64,000 nt of DNA, taken from the NCBI GenBank assembly GCA_044347755.1, contig JBIKUE010000008.1, positions 1 to 64,000 on the forward strand, written 5' to 3'. The DNA comes from M3007 sp044347755 (GTDB taxonomy: Bacteria > Bacteroidota > Bacteroidia > Chitinophagales > Saprospiraceae). The position numbers and the translations under genes are program-made. Below the pieces are notes generated by a model. It was not told the origin of the DNA. It ran no database searches and saw only the letters and a list, made by a program, of their open reading frames with translations. Positions within the stretch are counted from its first letter, which is position 1; every line of letters starts with the position of its first letter. This document shows positions 45,423 to 53,657 of this stretch, piece after piece.

Positions 45423-48320
45423 ATGTTCAATTGTCGGGTGCTGCCTTGGATGGGGTTGCTTATTTCCCTTTTGTATGCAGGAGCTATAGCAGCCCAGGGG
45501 CTGAATCTGGGAATACCGCCGATTCGGAATTTTCCTAAAAAAGTATATCAGGCTGGAACCCAAAACTGGGATGCTGCTCAGGATCAGCGTGGTGTGATGT
45601 ATTTCGCCAACAATGAAGGATTGTTGCAATACGATGGCAGCCGCTGGCATTGTTATCCGGTGGCCAACCGAACGGTGCTGCGGTCTGTGGCCATTGGACC
45701 TTCCGGATATATTTACACAGGTGCACAGAGCGAACTCGGGTACTTTGCACCAGATATAGCCGGGTGTTTGCAGTACCATTCTTTGGTCAGCTTACTGCCG
45801 GAAACGGAACGCAATTTTGAAGATGTATGGGATATTGTTTGCGCTGGTGATGTAGTATTATTCCGCACCAACCACGTGGTATTTGTGTACAGCGGGGGGG
45901 GGCTTACAACGTTGAAGCCAGGAGGGGAACTTAATGCTTTATTTGCTACTCCGGCTGGCGTGTTATTACAACAAAACCAAACAGAATTGTTGCTGTGGAA
46001 CGGACAAGGGTTTCAACCATGGCGTCAAGTGCCGGAGGTAAACAGCCCTCTAACAGGGGTCTTGCCATGGCAACCGGATATGTTGTTGTTCAGTAGCTTG
46101 AAAGACGGATTATTTCTGTTAACCGATGCGGGAATGGAACGTTGGCATACCCCGCATGATGCGATTTTTCAGAGTGAACGCATTTACAGTGCTACAGTAT
46201 TGTTGAATGGGAACCTTGCTCTTGGCACATCACTTGGAGGGCTGTTGGAACTCGACAGAAGTAAACGGATTTATCGGCATTTGAATAAAAAAAATGGCCT
46301 TCAGAATAACAATATCCTGCATACCTTTTCTGACCGGGCAGGTAATCTTTGGTTGGGGCTGGATAGTGGTATTGATTGTGTGGCTTTGCCATCATCATTC
46401 ACCACAGTAATTCCGGATGATGATTTACAGGGAACCGGATACGCGGCGTCTGTATTTGCCGGGAATTTATATCTGGGCGTGTCCAGTGGCGTATACCAGG
46501 CGCCATGGCGGAATTATTATGCTCCTGACCAGCGCCCGTATTTCAAAAAAATGAATGCTACTGATGGGCAAGTTTGGCAATTAACCGGGGCCGGGGAGGA
46601 GTTGTTATTGGGGCATCATGAAGGTACTTTTCGGATACAGAATAGAGAAGTGCAGTTACTTGGAAAGCTGCCTGGTGCGTGGGCCTTTGAGCTGGTATCG
46701 GACAACTACTTGTTGGGCGGGCACTATTCCGGACTGGTTCAGTATCGAAAATCCGGTAATCACTGGGTATTTGATCAAAAGGTGCGGGGACTTGAAGAGT
46801 CTTGCAGGTTTGTGGTGAAAGATGAAGACGGAGCTGTATGGGTGGCGCATCCCTATCGTGGCGTTTATCGTGTAGTTTGGGAAAAGGGGTTTAATGTAGA
46901 ACCTTTGGTACAATATTTTAACCACCAGCATGGGCTGCCCTCCGATTTAAACAATTTTGTATTTTCTATTGCCGGGAAAGCAGTTTTTGCTACAGAAAAG
47001 GGGCTTTACCGCTTTAACAGGTCTATGCAGCGTTTTGAGGCTGATGCAGATTTCGCGCAATATCTGGGTAAGGATTTTGCCTTGCGGTACCTGCGAGAAG
47101 ATGAAAGAGGTAATATCTGGTACGTTGGAGGCAAGGAAGTTGGCTTGCTTGAAGTAAATGACTGGGGGGTGCGGAAAACTATTCATAAGCGCATATTTCC
47201 TGAGCTTTCTGGCAAACTGGTGGCTGGATTTGAATTTATCTATCCGTTGAATGGCTCTAATGTGTTTTTTGGTGCGGAGCAGGGATTTATTCATTTTGAT
47301 CCTTCTGCCAAGGGAAGCCCGGATACGGTATTACAGGTACTGATTTCTGAAGTTAAAGCTGGCGATGGGAATAACGAAACCCTGTTGTTCGGCGGATGGA
47401 CTGGTCTGGATGGACAAGCGGCTGTTCCGGTACTGGATGCAGGAATGAACAAACTGTCGTTTGCTTTTTCTGTTACCCGTTATGAAGATCCGGATCTGCT
47501 GGAATTCCGGTACAGGATGGTAGGTGTCAGTGCTGGCTGGTCAGAGTGGTCAGGCGGAAGCCTCCAGAACTATACTAATCTGGGGCCCGGTAAATACCGA
47601 TTTGAGGTTCAGGCCCGACAAAAAAATGGGCGAATGAGCGATGTTAGCTCCTTCGAATTTCGCATTCGACCACCCTGGTATGCAAGTACTGTGGCCTTGG
47701 GTTTGTATGCATTGGGTGTGCTAGGTTTTTTTGTGGGTTTTGTCATTCACCAGCAACGTAAATTCGAGAGTGAAAAGGTGAGCCTCGCCGAACAACATCA
47801 ACGTATCACAGCCAAACAACAACGCGAAGTGGAGCGTTCCAAGGCGGCGGTTTCGGATATTCTTCAGGAAAAACTAGAAGCAGAGATTGAATTCAAAAAT
47901 CAGGAGCTTGCCACAGCTACCATGCACCTGGTGCAAAAAGGTGAAATCTTGCAGACTATTCAGGAAAATCTCGATCAAATCCTGGAAAAATCTACTAACC
48001 CTGCCGTCAAAAAAGAGATTCAGCAGTTACTCAATTTACTGAATTTCGATGCTAAACTAAACGACGACTGGGAGCAGTTTGCTTTTCATTTCGATCGCGT
48101 TCACGTTGACTTTCTCAAGCAACTGCGCGAAAAACACCCGGAACTCAGTTCCACTGATCATAAACTTTGTGCCTACCTGCGCATGAATTTGAGTACCAAG
48201 GAAATCGCGCCGCTCATGAATATTTCTGTCCGAGGTGTAGAGGCCAGCCGGTATCGGTTACGGAAAAAACTGGGACTGCCCAATGATGCGAATCTGGCAG
48301 AGATCATAGGAAGTATGTAG
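45423..48320 (+). CDS. Transmembrane propeller regulator of the glucan locus (Reg_prop, Y_Y_Y, HTH; no kinase)
   Basis: ATG 45423 gives 965 residues with a signal peptide ending AIAAQ; longer in-frame starts at 45339 and earlier lack signal character. A ligand-sensing propeller covers about 30-670 (DQRGVMYFANNEGLLQYDG, DRAGNLWLGLDSGI, DEDGAVWVAHPYRGVYR, DERGNIWYVGGKEVGLL). A Y_Y_Y domain follows (about 680-745), then a membrane helix at about 755-777, a coiled coil, and a C-terminal LuxR-like HTH (DHKLCAYLRMNLSTKEIAPL, VRGVEASRYRLRKKLGL). No histidine kinase or receiver is present, so it should act as a one-component membrane-bound regulator. It is divergent from the SusCD/GH16 genes, its probable targets. 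Confidence 0.85.
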   Translation: MFNCRVLPWMGLLISLLYAGAIAAQGLNLGIPPIRNFPKKVYQAGTQNWDAAQDQRGVMYFANNEGLLQYDGSRWHCYPVANRTVLRSVAIGPSGYIYTGAQSELGYFAPDIAGCLQYHSLVSLLPETERNFEDVWDIVCAGDVVLFRTNHVVFVYSGGGLTTLKPGGELNALFATPAGVLLQQNQTELLLWNGQGFQPWRQVPEVNSPLTGVLPWQPDMLLFSSLKDGLFLLTDAGMERWHTPHDAIFQSERIYSATVLLNGNLALGTSLGGLLELDRSKRIYRHLNKKNGLQNNNILHTFSDRAGNLWLGLDSGIDCVALPSSFTTVIPDDDLQGTGYAASVFAGNLYLGVSSGVYQAPWRNYYAPDQRPYFKKMNATDGQVWQLTGAGEELLLGHHEGTFRIQNREVQLLGKLPGAWAFELVSDNYLLGGHYSGLVQYRKSGNHWVFDQKVRGLEESCRFVVKDEDGAVWVAHPYRGVYRVVWEKGFNVEPLVQYFNHQHGLPSDLNNFVFSIAGKAVFATEKGLYRFNRSMQRFEADADFAQYLGKDFALRYLREDERGNIWYVGGKEVGLLEVNDWGVRKTIHKRIFPELSGKLVAGFEFIYPLNGSNVFFGAEQGFIHFDPSAKGSPDTVLQVLISEVKAGDGNNETLLFGGWTGLDGQAAVPVLDAGMNKLSFAFSVTRYEDPDLLEFRYRMVGVSAGWSEWSGGSLQNYTNLGPGKYRFEVQARQKNGRMSDVSSFEFRIRPPWYASTVALGLYALGVLGFFVGFVIHQQRKFESEKVSLAEQHQRITAKQQREVERSKAAVSDILQEKLEAEIEFKNQELATATMHLVQKGEILQTIQENLDQILEKSTNPAVKKEIQQLLNLLNFDAKLNDDWEQFAFHFDRVHVDFLKQLREKHPELSSTDHKLCAYLRMNLSTKEIAPLMNISVRGVEASRYRLRKKLGLPNDANLAEIIGSM

Positions 48321-48483
48321 AACCCATCTCAAAACTGGCGTCGGAGTCAAAATGAGGGTATAAAAGTTGAAGGCAAGGCAGTTTTTTGAATTGTAGCGGG
48401 GTTCTACACTGAAAAAAACTAACGCAGAATTCAACTTTTTAGGCACCATTTTGGCACGACAGTTAGTTTTGAGATGGGTTCTA
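48318..48483. mobile_element. MITE-like inverted-repeat element flanked by TA
   Basis: A 162-bp body (48320-48481) has ends GAACCCATCTCAAAACT and AGTTTTGAGATGGGTTC, perfect over 17 bases, bounded by TA at 48318-48319 and 48482-48483. Further inside, CAAAATG and AAAAGTTGAA words pair with their counterparts on the other side. The left TA forms the regulator's stop codon together with the next G, and the same TAG would exist without the insertion. No gene is inside. Confidence 0.78.
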
Positions 48484-48595
48484 GATAGGTCATTGAATAA
48501 GTGAGCTTTTACACAGGTGTTACAATGTTTTACAAGCGTTGTCCAGGGGAACTATGGGCTGAGAGTACTTTTGCCGGAGACAAATTTTCCAGCTC

Positions 48596-50374
48596 ATGAT
48601 TTCAAAAAAACAGTTTAAGGCTAGTGCCATTTTATTGGTTTGCATCATGGTTTACGGGTGTGGGTTGAATAAGAAAAACGCCCATGACGCACCGGCACAA
48701 TCACTGTTGTCCCAGCCGATTAAAAAAACACTTATTGTACAAAAGTTGACGGAAAACGGCCGGTTGCCGATCAGGGAGCGCATTGCATTGTATTACCAGT
48801 TGAAAAAAGAACAACCGGAGTTATATGATTTTACCAATGAAACGGAACTCACCATGTATGGATACCAGGCCTTATGGGATAATAAGGTGGATGAAGCCAT
48901 TGAAATATTTAGGTTGATAGTGGCTGAATTTCCGGATTCGTATAATGCCTACGACAGCCTTGGCGAAGCCTACATGGTAAATGGTAATACGGATCTGGCC
49001 ATTCGGAACTATGAGACATCATTGACCATGAATCCGGATAACTTCAATGCGGAAGATCAGCTGGAACGCATCAATTTCCCTCATAAAAAACCGGAAACAC
49101 CCGCCGAAAAATTCACCAAGGTTTATACTGCTGCGCAATACCGGGAAGATCTCGATCAGTTGGCTAATAAACTGCTGAAAGTGCACCCCAATGCACTCAA
49201 ATTTATTTCCAAGGAAGCATTTGAGCAATTGGTGGAGCAGAAGAAACAGCTGATGACAGACCGCACGACCTATGCCGAATTCTTCTGGCATTGCGGCGAG
49301 ATTATGGCCAGTGTGAATTGTTCGCATACCCGCATTAGCTATTTCAGCGAGGAAAACGAGATGCTGCCGCTTCAGTATCTCTTTCCGCTCGAAACCCGTA
49401 TTTTTAATAATCGGCTTTACATTATTGACCCATTGAATAATGCCGGAAAAGTCAAAGAAAGGGATGAAATTCTTAGCATCAACGGGGTGCCAACATCCAC
49501 GCTGATACAGAATATCTATCGCCATCTGCCTGCTCAGGGATATGTGCAAACCACCAAACGGCACGAATTCAATATGTGGTCGGCGTGTTTGATTCCTTAT
49601 GCGCTCGGGTTTCCGGAAAAGTATGAGGTTGTGCTCAGCGGACAAACCCGGGCTGTAGTGTTGAATCAGACGGAAAAACACCATGGCCCTTTCCGGAATA
49701 AATCCTTGCAACGTTGTGAAGATCAACTCTGTTTTCAGGAGCTTGGCGATGGGAAAAGCGCCATCTTGAGTATTGCCACTTTTAATTTTTACCCTTGGAA
49801 TAATTTTCCGGTATTTCAACGATTTATCGACAGCACTTTTCAGGTAATCCGGGAGAAAAATATCAGGAACCTGGTCATTGATGTTCGGTTCAACGGGGGC
49901 GGTTCACAACATGCGAGTATCCATTTATTGCGTTATTTAATGGATAAACCCTTTGTCTATTACTCAAGGTCTGAATTTGCCGGAAAAAAAGAAAAAATAT
50001 ACGGAGAAGAGGCTTTCACACCTTTTAATAACCGATTCAAAGGCAACCTTTGGTTTATCCAGGATGGCCTCGGCCAATCCACCACCGGGCATTTTATGTC
50101 GCTGGTAAAACTGCACAAACTCGGCCCTATCATTGGTGAAGAACTGGGCTCCAATCAGTTCTGCTCCGCAGGCCAAACCATGTGCCGGTTACCGAATACC
50201 AAAATCACCTTTGGGGTGGCCGACAATACCCATGTGTCTGCCGCCACCTCGTTTCCGGATGAAAAGGGAATACTGCCGGATTATGAAGTGTACCAGACGG
50301 TGGATGATTATTTCCGGAAAGTGGACGCGGTGAAGGAGTTTGCATTGTCGATGGTGGGGAAAGGAGGGAGTTAA
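48596..50374 (+). CDS. TPR plus S41-peptidase-like lipoprotein
   Basis: 592 residues. A lipoprotein signal ends at Cys22 (MVYGC). TPR-like helices at about 85-160 (WDNKVDEAIEIFRLIVAEFPD, NGNTDLAIRNYETSLTMNPDN) precede an S41 (C-terminal processing/tricorn) peptidase-like region with a PDZ-like strand set (KERDEILSINGVPTSTLI), VIDVRFNGGGSQHA near residue 425 and the putative nucleophile segment GLGQSTTGHF near residue 495, followed by GPIIGEELG. The usual SAAE context is replaced by QSTTGH, so activity is likely but not certain. It stands alone between a MITE and a hairpin repeat. Confidence 0.82.
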   Translation: MISKKQFKASAILLVCIMVYGCGLNKKNAHDAPAQSLLSQPIKKTLIVQKLTENGRLPIRERIALYYQLKKEQPELYDFTNETELTMYGYQALWDNKVDEAIEIFRLIVAEFPDSYNAYDSLGEAYMVNGNTDLAIRNYETSLTMNPDNFNAEDQLERINFPHKKPETPAEKFTKVYTAAQYREDLDQLANKLLKVHPNALKFISKEAFEQLVEQKKQLMTDRTTYAEFFWHCGEIMASVNCSHTRISYFSEENEMLPLQYLFPLETRIFNNRLYIIDPLNNAGKVKERDEILSINGVPTSTLIQNIYRHLPAQGYVQTTKRHEFNMWSACLIPYALGFPEKYEVVLSGQTRAVVLNQTEKHHGPFRNKSLQRCEDQLCFQELGDGKSAILSIATFNFYPWNNFPVFQRFIDSTFQVIREKNIRNLVIDVRFNGGGSQHASIHLLRYLMDKPFVYYSRSEFAGKKEKIYGEEAFTPFNNRFKGNLWFIQDGLGQSTTGHFMSLVKLHKLGPIIGEELGSNQFCSAGQTMCRLPNTKITFGVADNTHVSAATSFPDEKGILPDYEVYQTVDDYFRKVDAVKEFALSMVGKGGS

Positions 50375-50610
50375 TTTTCCTGCAGATTTAGTTTTCCCGC
50401 AGATTTAGTTTTCCCGCAGATTTAGTTTTCCCGCAGATTTTCGCAGATGGACCGCAGATTTCGCAGAAAGCGTTCGGCTTGATATTGTTAATGAATAAAC
50501 AAGAAGTGTTGAGCCTCTATTAATTCCGCAAAATACTCAGCCGAACGCCCTCTGCGAAAATCTGCGTAAAAATCAGCGAAAATCTGCGGGAAAACTAAAT
50601 CTGCGGGAAA
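50375..50610. repeat. Long hairpin repeat with a 17-bp tandem at its left edge
   Basis: The left edge has about four copies of a 17-bp unit (TTTTCCCGCAGATTTAG, first copy with CCTGC) at 50375-50440. Then come CGCAGATGGACCGCAGATTT and the inner stem AAAGCGTTCGGCT, a loop of about 70 bases, and the return arm AGCCGAACGCCCTCTGCG...CTGCGGGAAAACTA near 50610. It fills the whole gap between the convergent peptidase and oxidoreductase genes and may end both transcripts. It belongs to the same family as 53450 and 55444. Confidence 0.85.
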
Positions 50611-50612
50611 CC

Positions 50613-51224
50613 CTACCTCCGCACCAGCTTAAATCCGATATCCCTTCCCATGCCCTGGAAAATAGCCAGATTGATCCAGGAAAGCGCAAATTTTTCCAAC
50701 AGTTCCACGCGGTCGCTGCCGCCAAAATCATAGCAATGTTCAAAACCGGCATCCTTAGCCAGTTGCGCGGCTACCTCTTTCGCACGCGCACTGTTTCCGG
50801 CCATAAACAGGTCGAGCCGGGTGTGGCCATAGTCCGGATTTTGCATGTTCTCAAAGCCGGTTGTATTGAAGCACTTTACCACTTCTGCCTTGGTTAGTAC
50901 TTCGAAGGCATGAAAAGCGGTAGGGTAGTGCTCGGGTTTGGTGCGCACGGCATTGGTAGAGTCGATGATGATTTTGCCGTCCACGTTTCCGAAGGATTGG
51001 GCAAGTTCTTCCGCGAATTGGGGTGGGGTGGCCACAAGGATCACATCTGCCTGAGCCGCTGCAGATGTTATGGTATGGACCGAGGTGTTGGGGTTTCGGA
51101 GCAGATCTGCGCCCTTGAATTGTTGTGTGTCACGCACGCCCAGCAGGATCTGGTGGCCGGCCCGGGCCCAAGTGGCAGCGAGTGCTCCGCCTACGTTTCC
51201 TGTACCGATGATGGCAATTTTCAT
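50613..51224 (-). CDS. NAD(P)-binding oxidoreductase, F420-dependent NADP reductase-like
   Basis: 203 residues with an N-terminal Rossmann motif GTGNVGGALAA (Gly7, Gly9, Gly12), VILVATPPQFAEELAQ, IIIDSTNAV and KCFNTTGFENM, the layout of the NADPH-dependent F420 reductase / YcnD-like family that acts alone on a domain about 200 residues long. There is no sign that this organism makes F420, so the electron partner may differ. It leads into the TMEM175 gene on the same strand (12 bases). The fold is firm; the reaction is open. Confidence 0.82.
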   Translation of the reverse strand: MKIAIIGTGNVGGALAATWARAGHQILLGVRDTQQFKGADLLRNPNTSVHTITSAAAQADVILVATPPQFAEELAQSFGNVDGKIIIDSTNAVRTKPEHYPTAFHAFEVLTKAEVVKCFNTTGFENMQNPDYGHTRLDLFMAGNSARAKEVAAQLAKDAGFEHCYDFGGSDRVELLEKFALSWINLAIFQGMGRDIGFKLVRR

Positions 51225-51236
51225 GTTAATATGCAG

Positions 51237-51812
51237 TTATTTGTGAAACCTGTCAGGTAAAATATACCAAACAGGGATACCGATAAAAATCAGAAAAGAC
51301 AGATAGGCCGATACAAATGCCAGTGGAATGGACAGAAAATAGAGCAGGGTAGAAATGAGGTTGCTCTTTTGCACGATGGCATTGTAGGGAATCAACTTGG
51401 CATGCACTTCCACATAGCGTCGAAGCAGGAAGAATCCCAATGCATTGAGGAACATCACGAAACCATAAAACATCACCGCCTCCGGCAGAAACGGATGCGC
51501 CGCCATAAAGTGGGTTGGCATGGGAATGAGCGACATGGCAAACAGCAGCAGCATGTTGTACCAGACCAGTTTTGAGGTGGTATGAGGGATTTTATCGAAC
51601 AACATGTGGTGATTGAGCCACATGATGGCCAGAATGACAAAACTCAGCATGTAGGAAAGCACCTTCGGCACTACAGTCCCAAGGGCATTCCAGACTTCTT
51701 GGGAGGAAAATTCCTCTCGCAGTTCAGGCACTTTCAAGTCGAAGGCCATGATGGTGATGATAATGGCGATAACCCCGTCGCTAAATGCCTCGATTCTGTT
51801 TTTGGTCAGCAT
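51237..51812 (-). CDS. TMEM175-family ion channel protein
   Basis: 191 residues. The start MLTKNRIEAFSDGVIAIIITIM carries the family signature RxxxFSDG in the first helix. Six hydrophobic segments follow, the count seen in bacterial TMEM175 proteins, which form tetrameric potassium-permeable channels. The next gene upstream (3 bases away) is a bestrophin-type channel, giving a compact pair of ion channel genes in one transcript with the oxidoreductase downstream. Confidence 0.88.
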   Translation of the reverse strand: MLTKNRIEAFSDGVIAIIITIMAFDLKVPELREEFSSQEVWNALGTVVPKVLSYMLSFVILAIMWLNHHMLFDKIPHTTSKLVWYNMLLLFAMSLIPMPTHFMAAHPFLPEAVMFYGFVMFLNALGFFLLRRYVEVHAKLIPYNAIVQKSNLISTLLYFLSIPLAFVSAYLSFLIFIGIPVWYILPDRFHK

Positions 51813-51815
51813 AGT

Positions 51816-52754
51816 TCAAAAAAGAAATCCTTTTTCAGGCTCCAATTTAGGCGGGATGCCGGGTTCTCCAAGCATTTCTTTCAAATCTCTTTCTATGGTG
51901 TTGCACATGGAAGTCATAGGTATATCGGTGATCCGGTTTTCAAAAGGATCTTCGTTCACTTCACCCACTTTGCCCATTACGCCGAAAACGAATGATATCA
52001 GGATACTGACGGGTATCATCAGGGCAGGTGCGCCCATTTTATTAAAATCTGCGATCAGAGAAAATGGCAGGATAGCCATGAATACCAGGAGAAACAATTT
52101 CGTGAAGAAATGGTACTGGCGCAGCAAGGGGGTGTTTTTGATGCGTTCGCAAGCGCCCTGAAAATGATTGAATCCGGCCAGAGTGGGTTCCAGACTGATG
52201 TTGTCGAAAGCGCCTAATATCTCCGTCCGCATACCCTCCCTGATGCGAATGCCCTGGGTTTGCAGCAGGTTGTTGGGTTTGTTGTTTTTGGCGGTGAATC
52301 CTTCAAACTCATTTTCCGGGAGCAAATGCCGGAGTGCCTGCCAGGCATTTTCTCTCCGCAGGTGCAGGCGCAGCGCGTGGGCGAAGGCAATTTGACGGTA
52401 AATCAGTTCCTGTTTATAGGCCACCACTTCAGTTGGGTTAGCTTTCCCGGTAGCGGCAGCGTGATCGGCATTGGCTATGATCTGCCGTGCAAAAATGCGG
52501 CTGTTGTTGATAATGCCTCCCCAGATGGTGCGGGCTTCCCACCAGCGGTTGTAGGCGTTGTTGTTGCGAAAGGCAATGAAAATAGCCAGGGCACTGCCCA
52601 TGATAGCAGCGATGGAAAAGGGCAGACAGACTTTCTCCAGGTGCTGATGGTGGTAGAGAAAAAAGACGGCTATCGAAAGGATGGTTGAAGCCGCCAGTTC
52701 CCAACGCATATAGCGGGCAATAGCAAGCGGATTGAAGATTTTTTTAATGATCAT
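51816..52754 (-). CDS. Bestrophin-family channel protein
   Basis: 312 residues. The N-terminal membrane helices and the segment AIFIAFRNNNAYNRWWEARTIWG (partly quoted) carry the bestrophin NNAYxRWWEAR motif. Two more hydrophobic segments near 220-270 (LLVFMAILPFSLIAD, LMIPVSILISFVFGVMGKVG) and the conserved EDPFEN segment near residue 280 complete the family pattern. Bacterial bestrophins form pentameric channels; ion selectivity cannot be read here. It is cotranscribed with TMEM175, which suggests joint control of ion balance. Confidence 0.9.
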   Translation of the reverse strand: MIIKKIFNPLAIARYMRWELAASTILSIAVFFLYHHQHLEKVCLPFSIAAIMGSALAIFIAFRNNNAYNRWWEARTIWGGIINNSRIFARQIIANADHAAATGKANPTEVVAYKQELIYRQIAFAHALRLHLRRENAWQALRHLLPENEFEGFTAKNNKPNNLLQTQGIRIREGMRTEILGAFDNISLEPTLAGFNHFQGACERIKNTPLLRQYHFFTKLFLLVFMAILPFSLIADFNKMGAPALMIPVSILISFVFGVMGKVGEVNEDPFENRITDIPMTSMCNTIERDLKEMLGEPGIPPKLEPEKGFLF

Positions 52755-52766
52755 GGACTTGACAAG

Positions 52767-53402
52767 TTAGAAATCATACCTCAAAAACCCGCCGACATTA
52801 TTTGTTTGAGTAAAAGCATCCACTCCCGATTGATTGAAATCCGCCATTAATCCCGCCGCCCAACTGCGGTATTTTGCGCCCAGGCGCAAGCGTTGCGTAA
52901 GGCTCAAAAAACCACTTGCGGGGTTATAAACCGGGAAGAGTTCCAGTTGCGAGAACATCCGCCATTGCTCGTTCAGCTTTGGTTGCCAGCGGAACATTCC
53001 GAACAAGTCTACATTGCCTTCTTTTTTCAGATCCGCCACCAGCCATCCGAAAAACAGGAAAGCGTCTTTCATTTTGACGAATTGAACCCCTGCTTTTGGC
53101 GTGAATCCGGCGTTAACGAAGGATCCTACAGCCACCAGGCCCAATCCGCTTTTGAAATTGTAGGATACGGCATTGGTAGAGCCGAACGCTATATGGGTGT
53201 TTTGATAATCAGTACTGGCGCGGTTTCGGCTGAAGAACAGAAAAGGGGTTCTGTCGTCTTTTTTATTCTTAAAATATTTGAACCACATCAGGTCCACTCC
53301 TGCCCGCTCATGGCCGGCATAAATCTCTACTGACTGGGAGAAAGCCGTGGTAGCGCAGATGATAAACAGGAAGAGAAGGAGTAATTTATGGCGCATGAAC
53401 AA
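52767..53402 (-). CDS. Predicted outer-membrane beta-barrel protein
   Basis: 211 residues with a signal peptide (MRHKLLLLFLFIICATTAFSQ). The rest alternates short amphipathic strands and turns (GLGLVAVGSFVNAG, FLFFGWLVADLKKEGNVDLFGMF, FLSLTQRLRLGAKY) and ends with FLRYDF, an aromatic terminal residue as in barrel proteins. It is 12 bases upstream of the bestrophin gene and may share its transcript. I do not recognise a named family; function unknown. Confidence 0.65.
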   Translation of the reverse strand: MFMRHKLLLLFLFIICATTAFSQSVEIYAGHERAGVDLMWFKYFKNKKDDRTPFLFFSRNRASTDYQNTHIAFGSTNAVSYNFKSGLGLVAVGSFVNAGFTPKAGVQFVKMKDAFLFFGWLVADLKKEGNVDLFGMFRWQPKLNEQWRMFSQLELFPVYNPASGFLSLTQRLRLGAKYRSWAAGLMADFNQSGVDAFTQTNNVGGFLRYDF

Positions 53403-53449
53403 GTGTTTTGGATCGCAGAATTGGGTGGTTGGGGGGGCGAAAATGATGT

Positions 53450-53645
53450 ATCCCGCAGAGTTGGGTTTCCCGCAGATTTACGCAGAGGGCGTTCGGCTTG
53501 ATATTGTCGAGGGAATAATAACAGACAATGGTGTGTTTCTTTACTTCCACGGATTGCCCAGCCGAACGCCCTCTGCGAAATCTGCGGTCCATCTGCGTAA
53601 ATCTGCGGGAAACTAAATCTACGGGAACCTAACTCTGCAGGAAAC
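53450..53645. repeat. Hairpin repeat with an internal 20-bp deletion in one arm
   Basis: The element fits the family at 50375 and 55444: left arm GGTTTCCCGCAGATTTACGC...AGAGGGCGTTCGGCTTGATATT, a loop of about 60 bases, right arm CAGCCGAACGCCCTCTGCG...ATCTGCGGGAAAC. The left arm lacks the stretch from GATGG to TTTCGCA that the right arm keeps, an event explained by slippage between CGCAGA repeats. It lies in the gap between two same-strand genes, upstream of the barrel protein gene. Confidence 0.85.
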
Positions 53646-53657
53646 AACACTCCAGCC

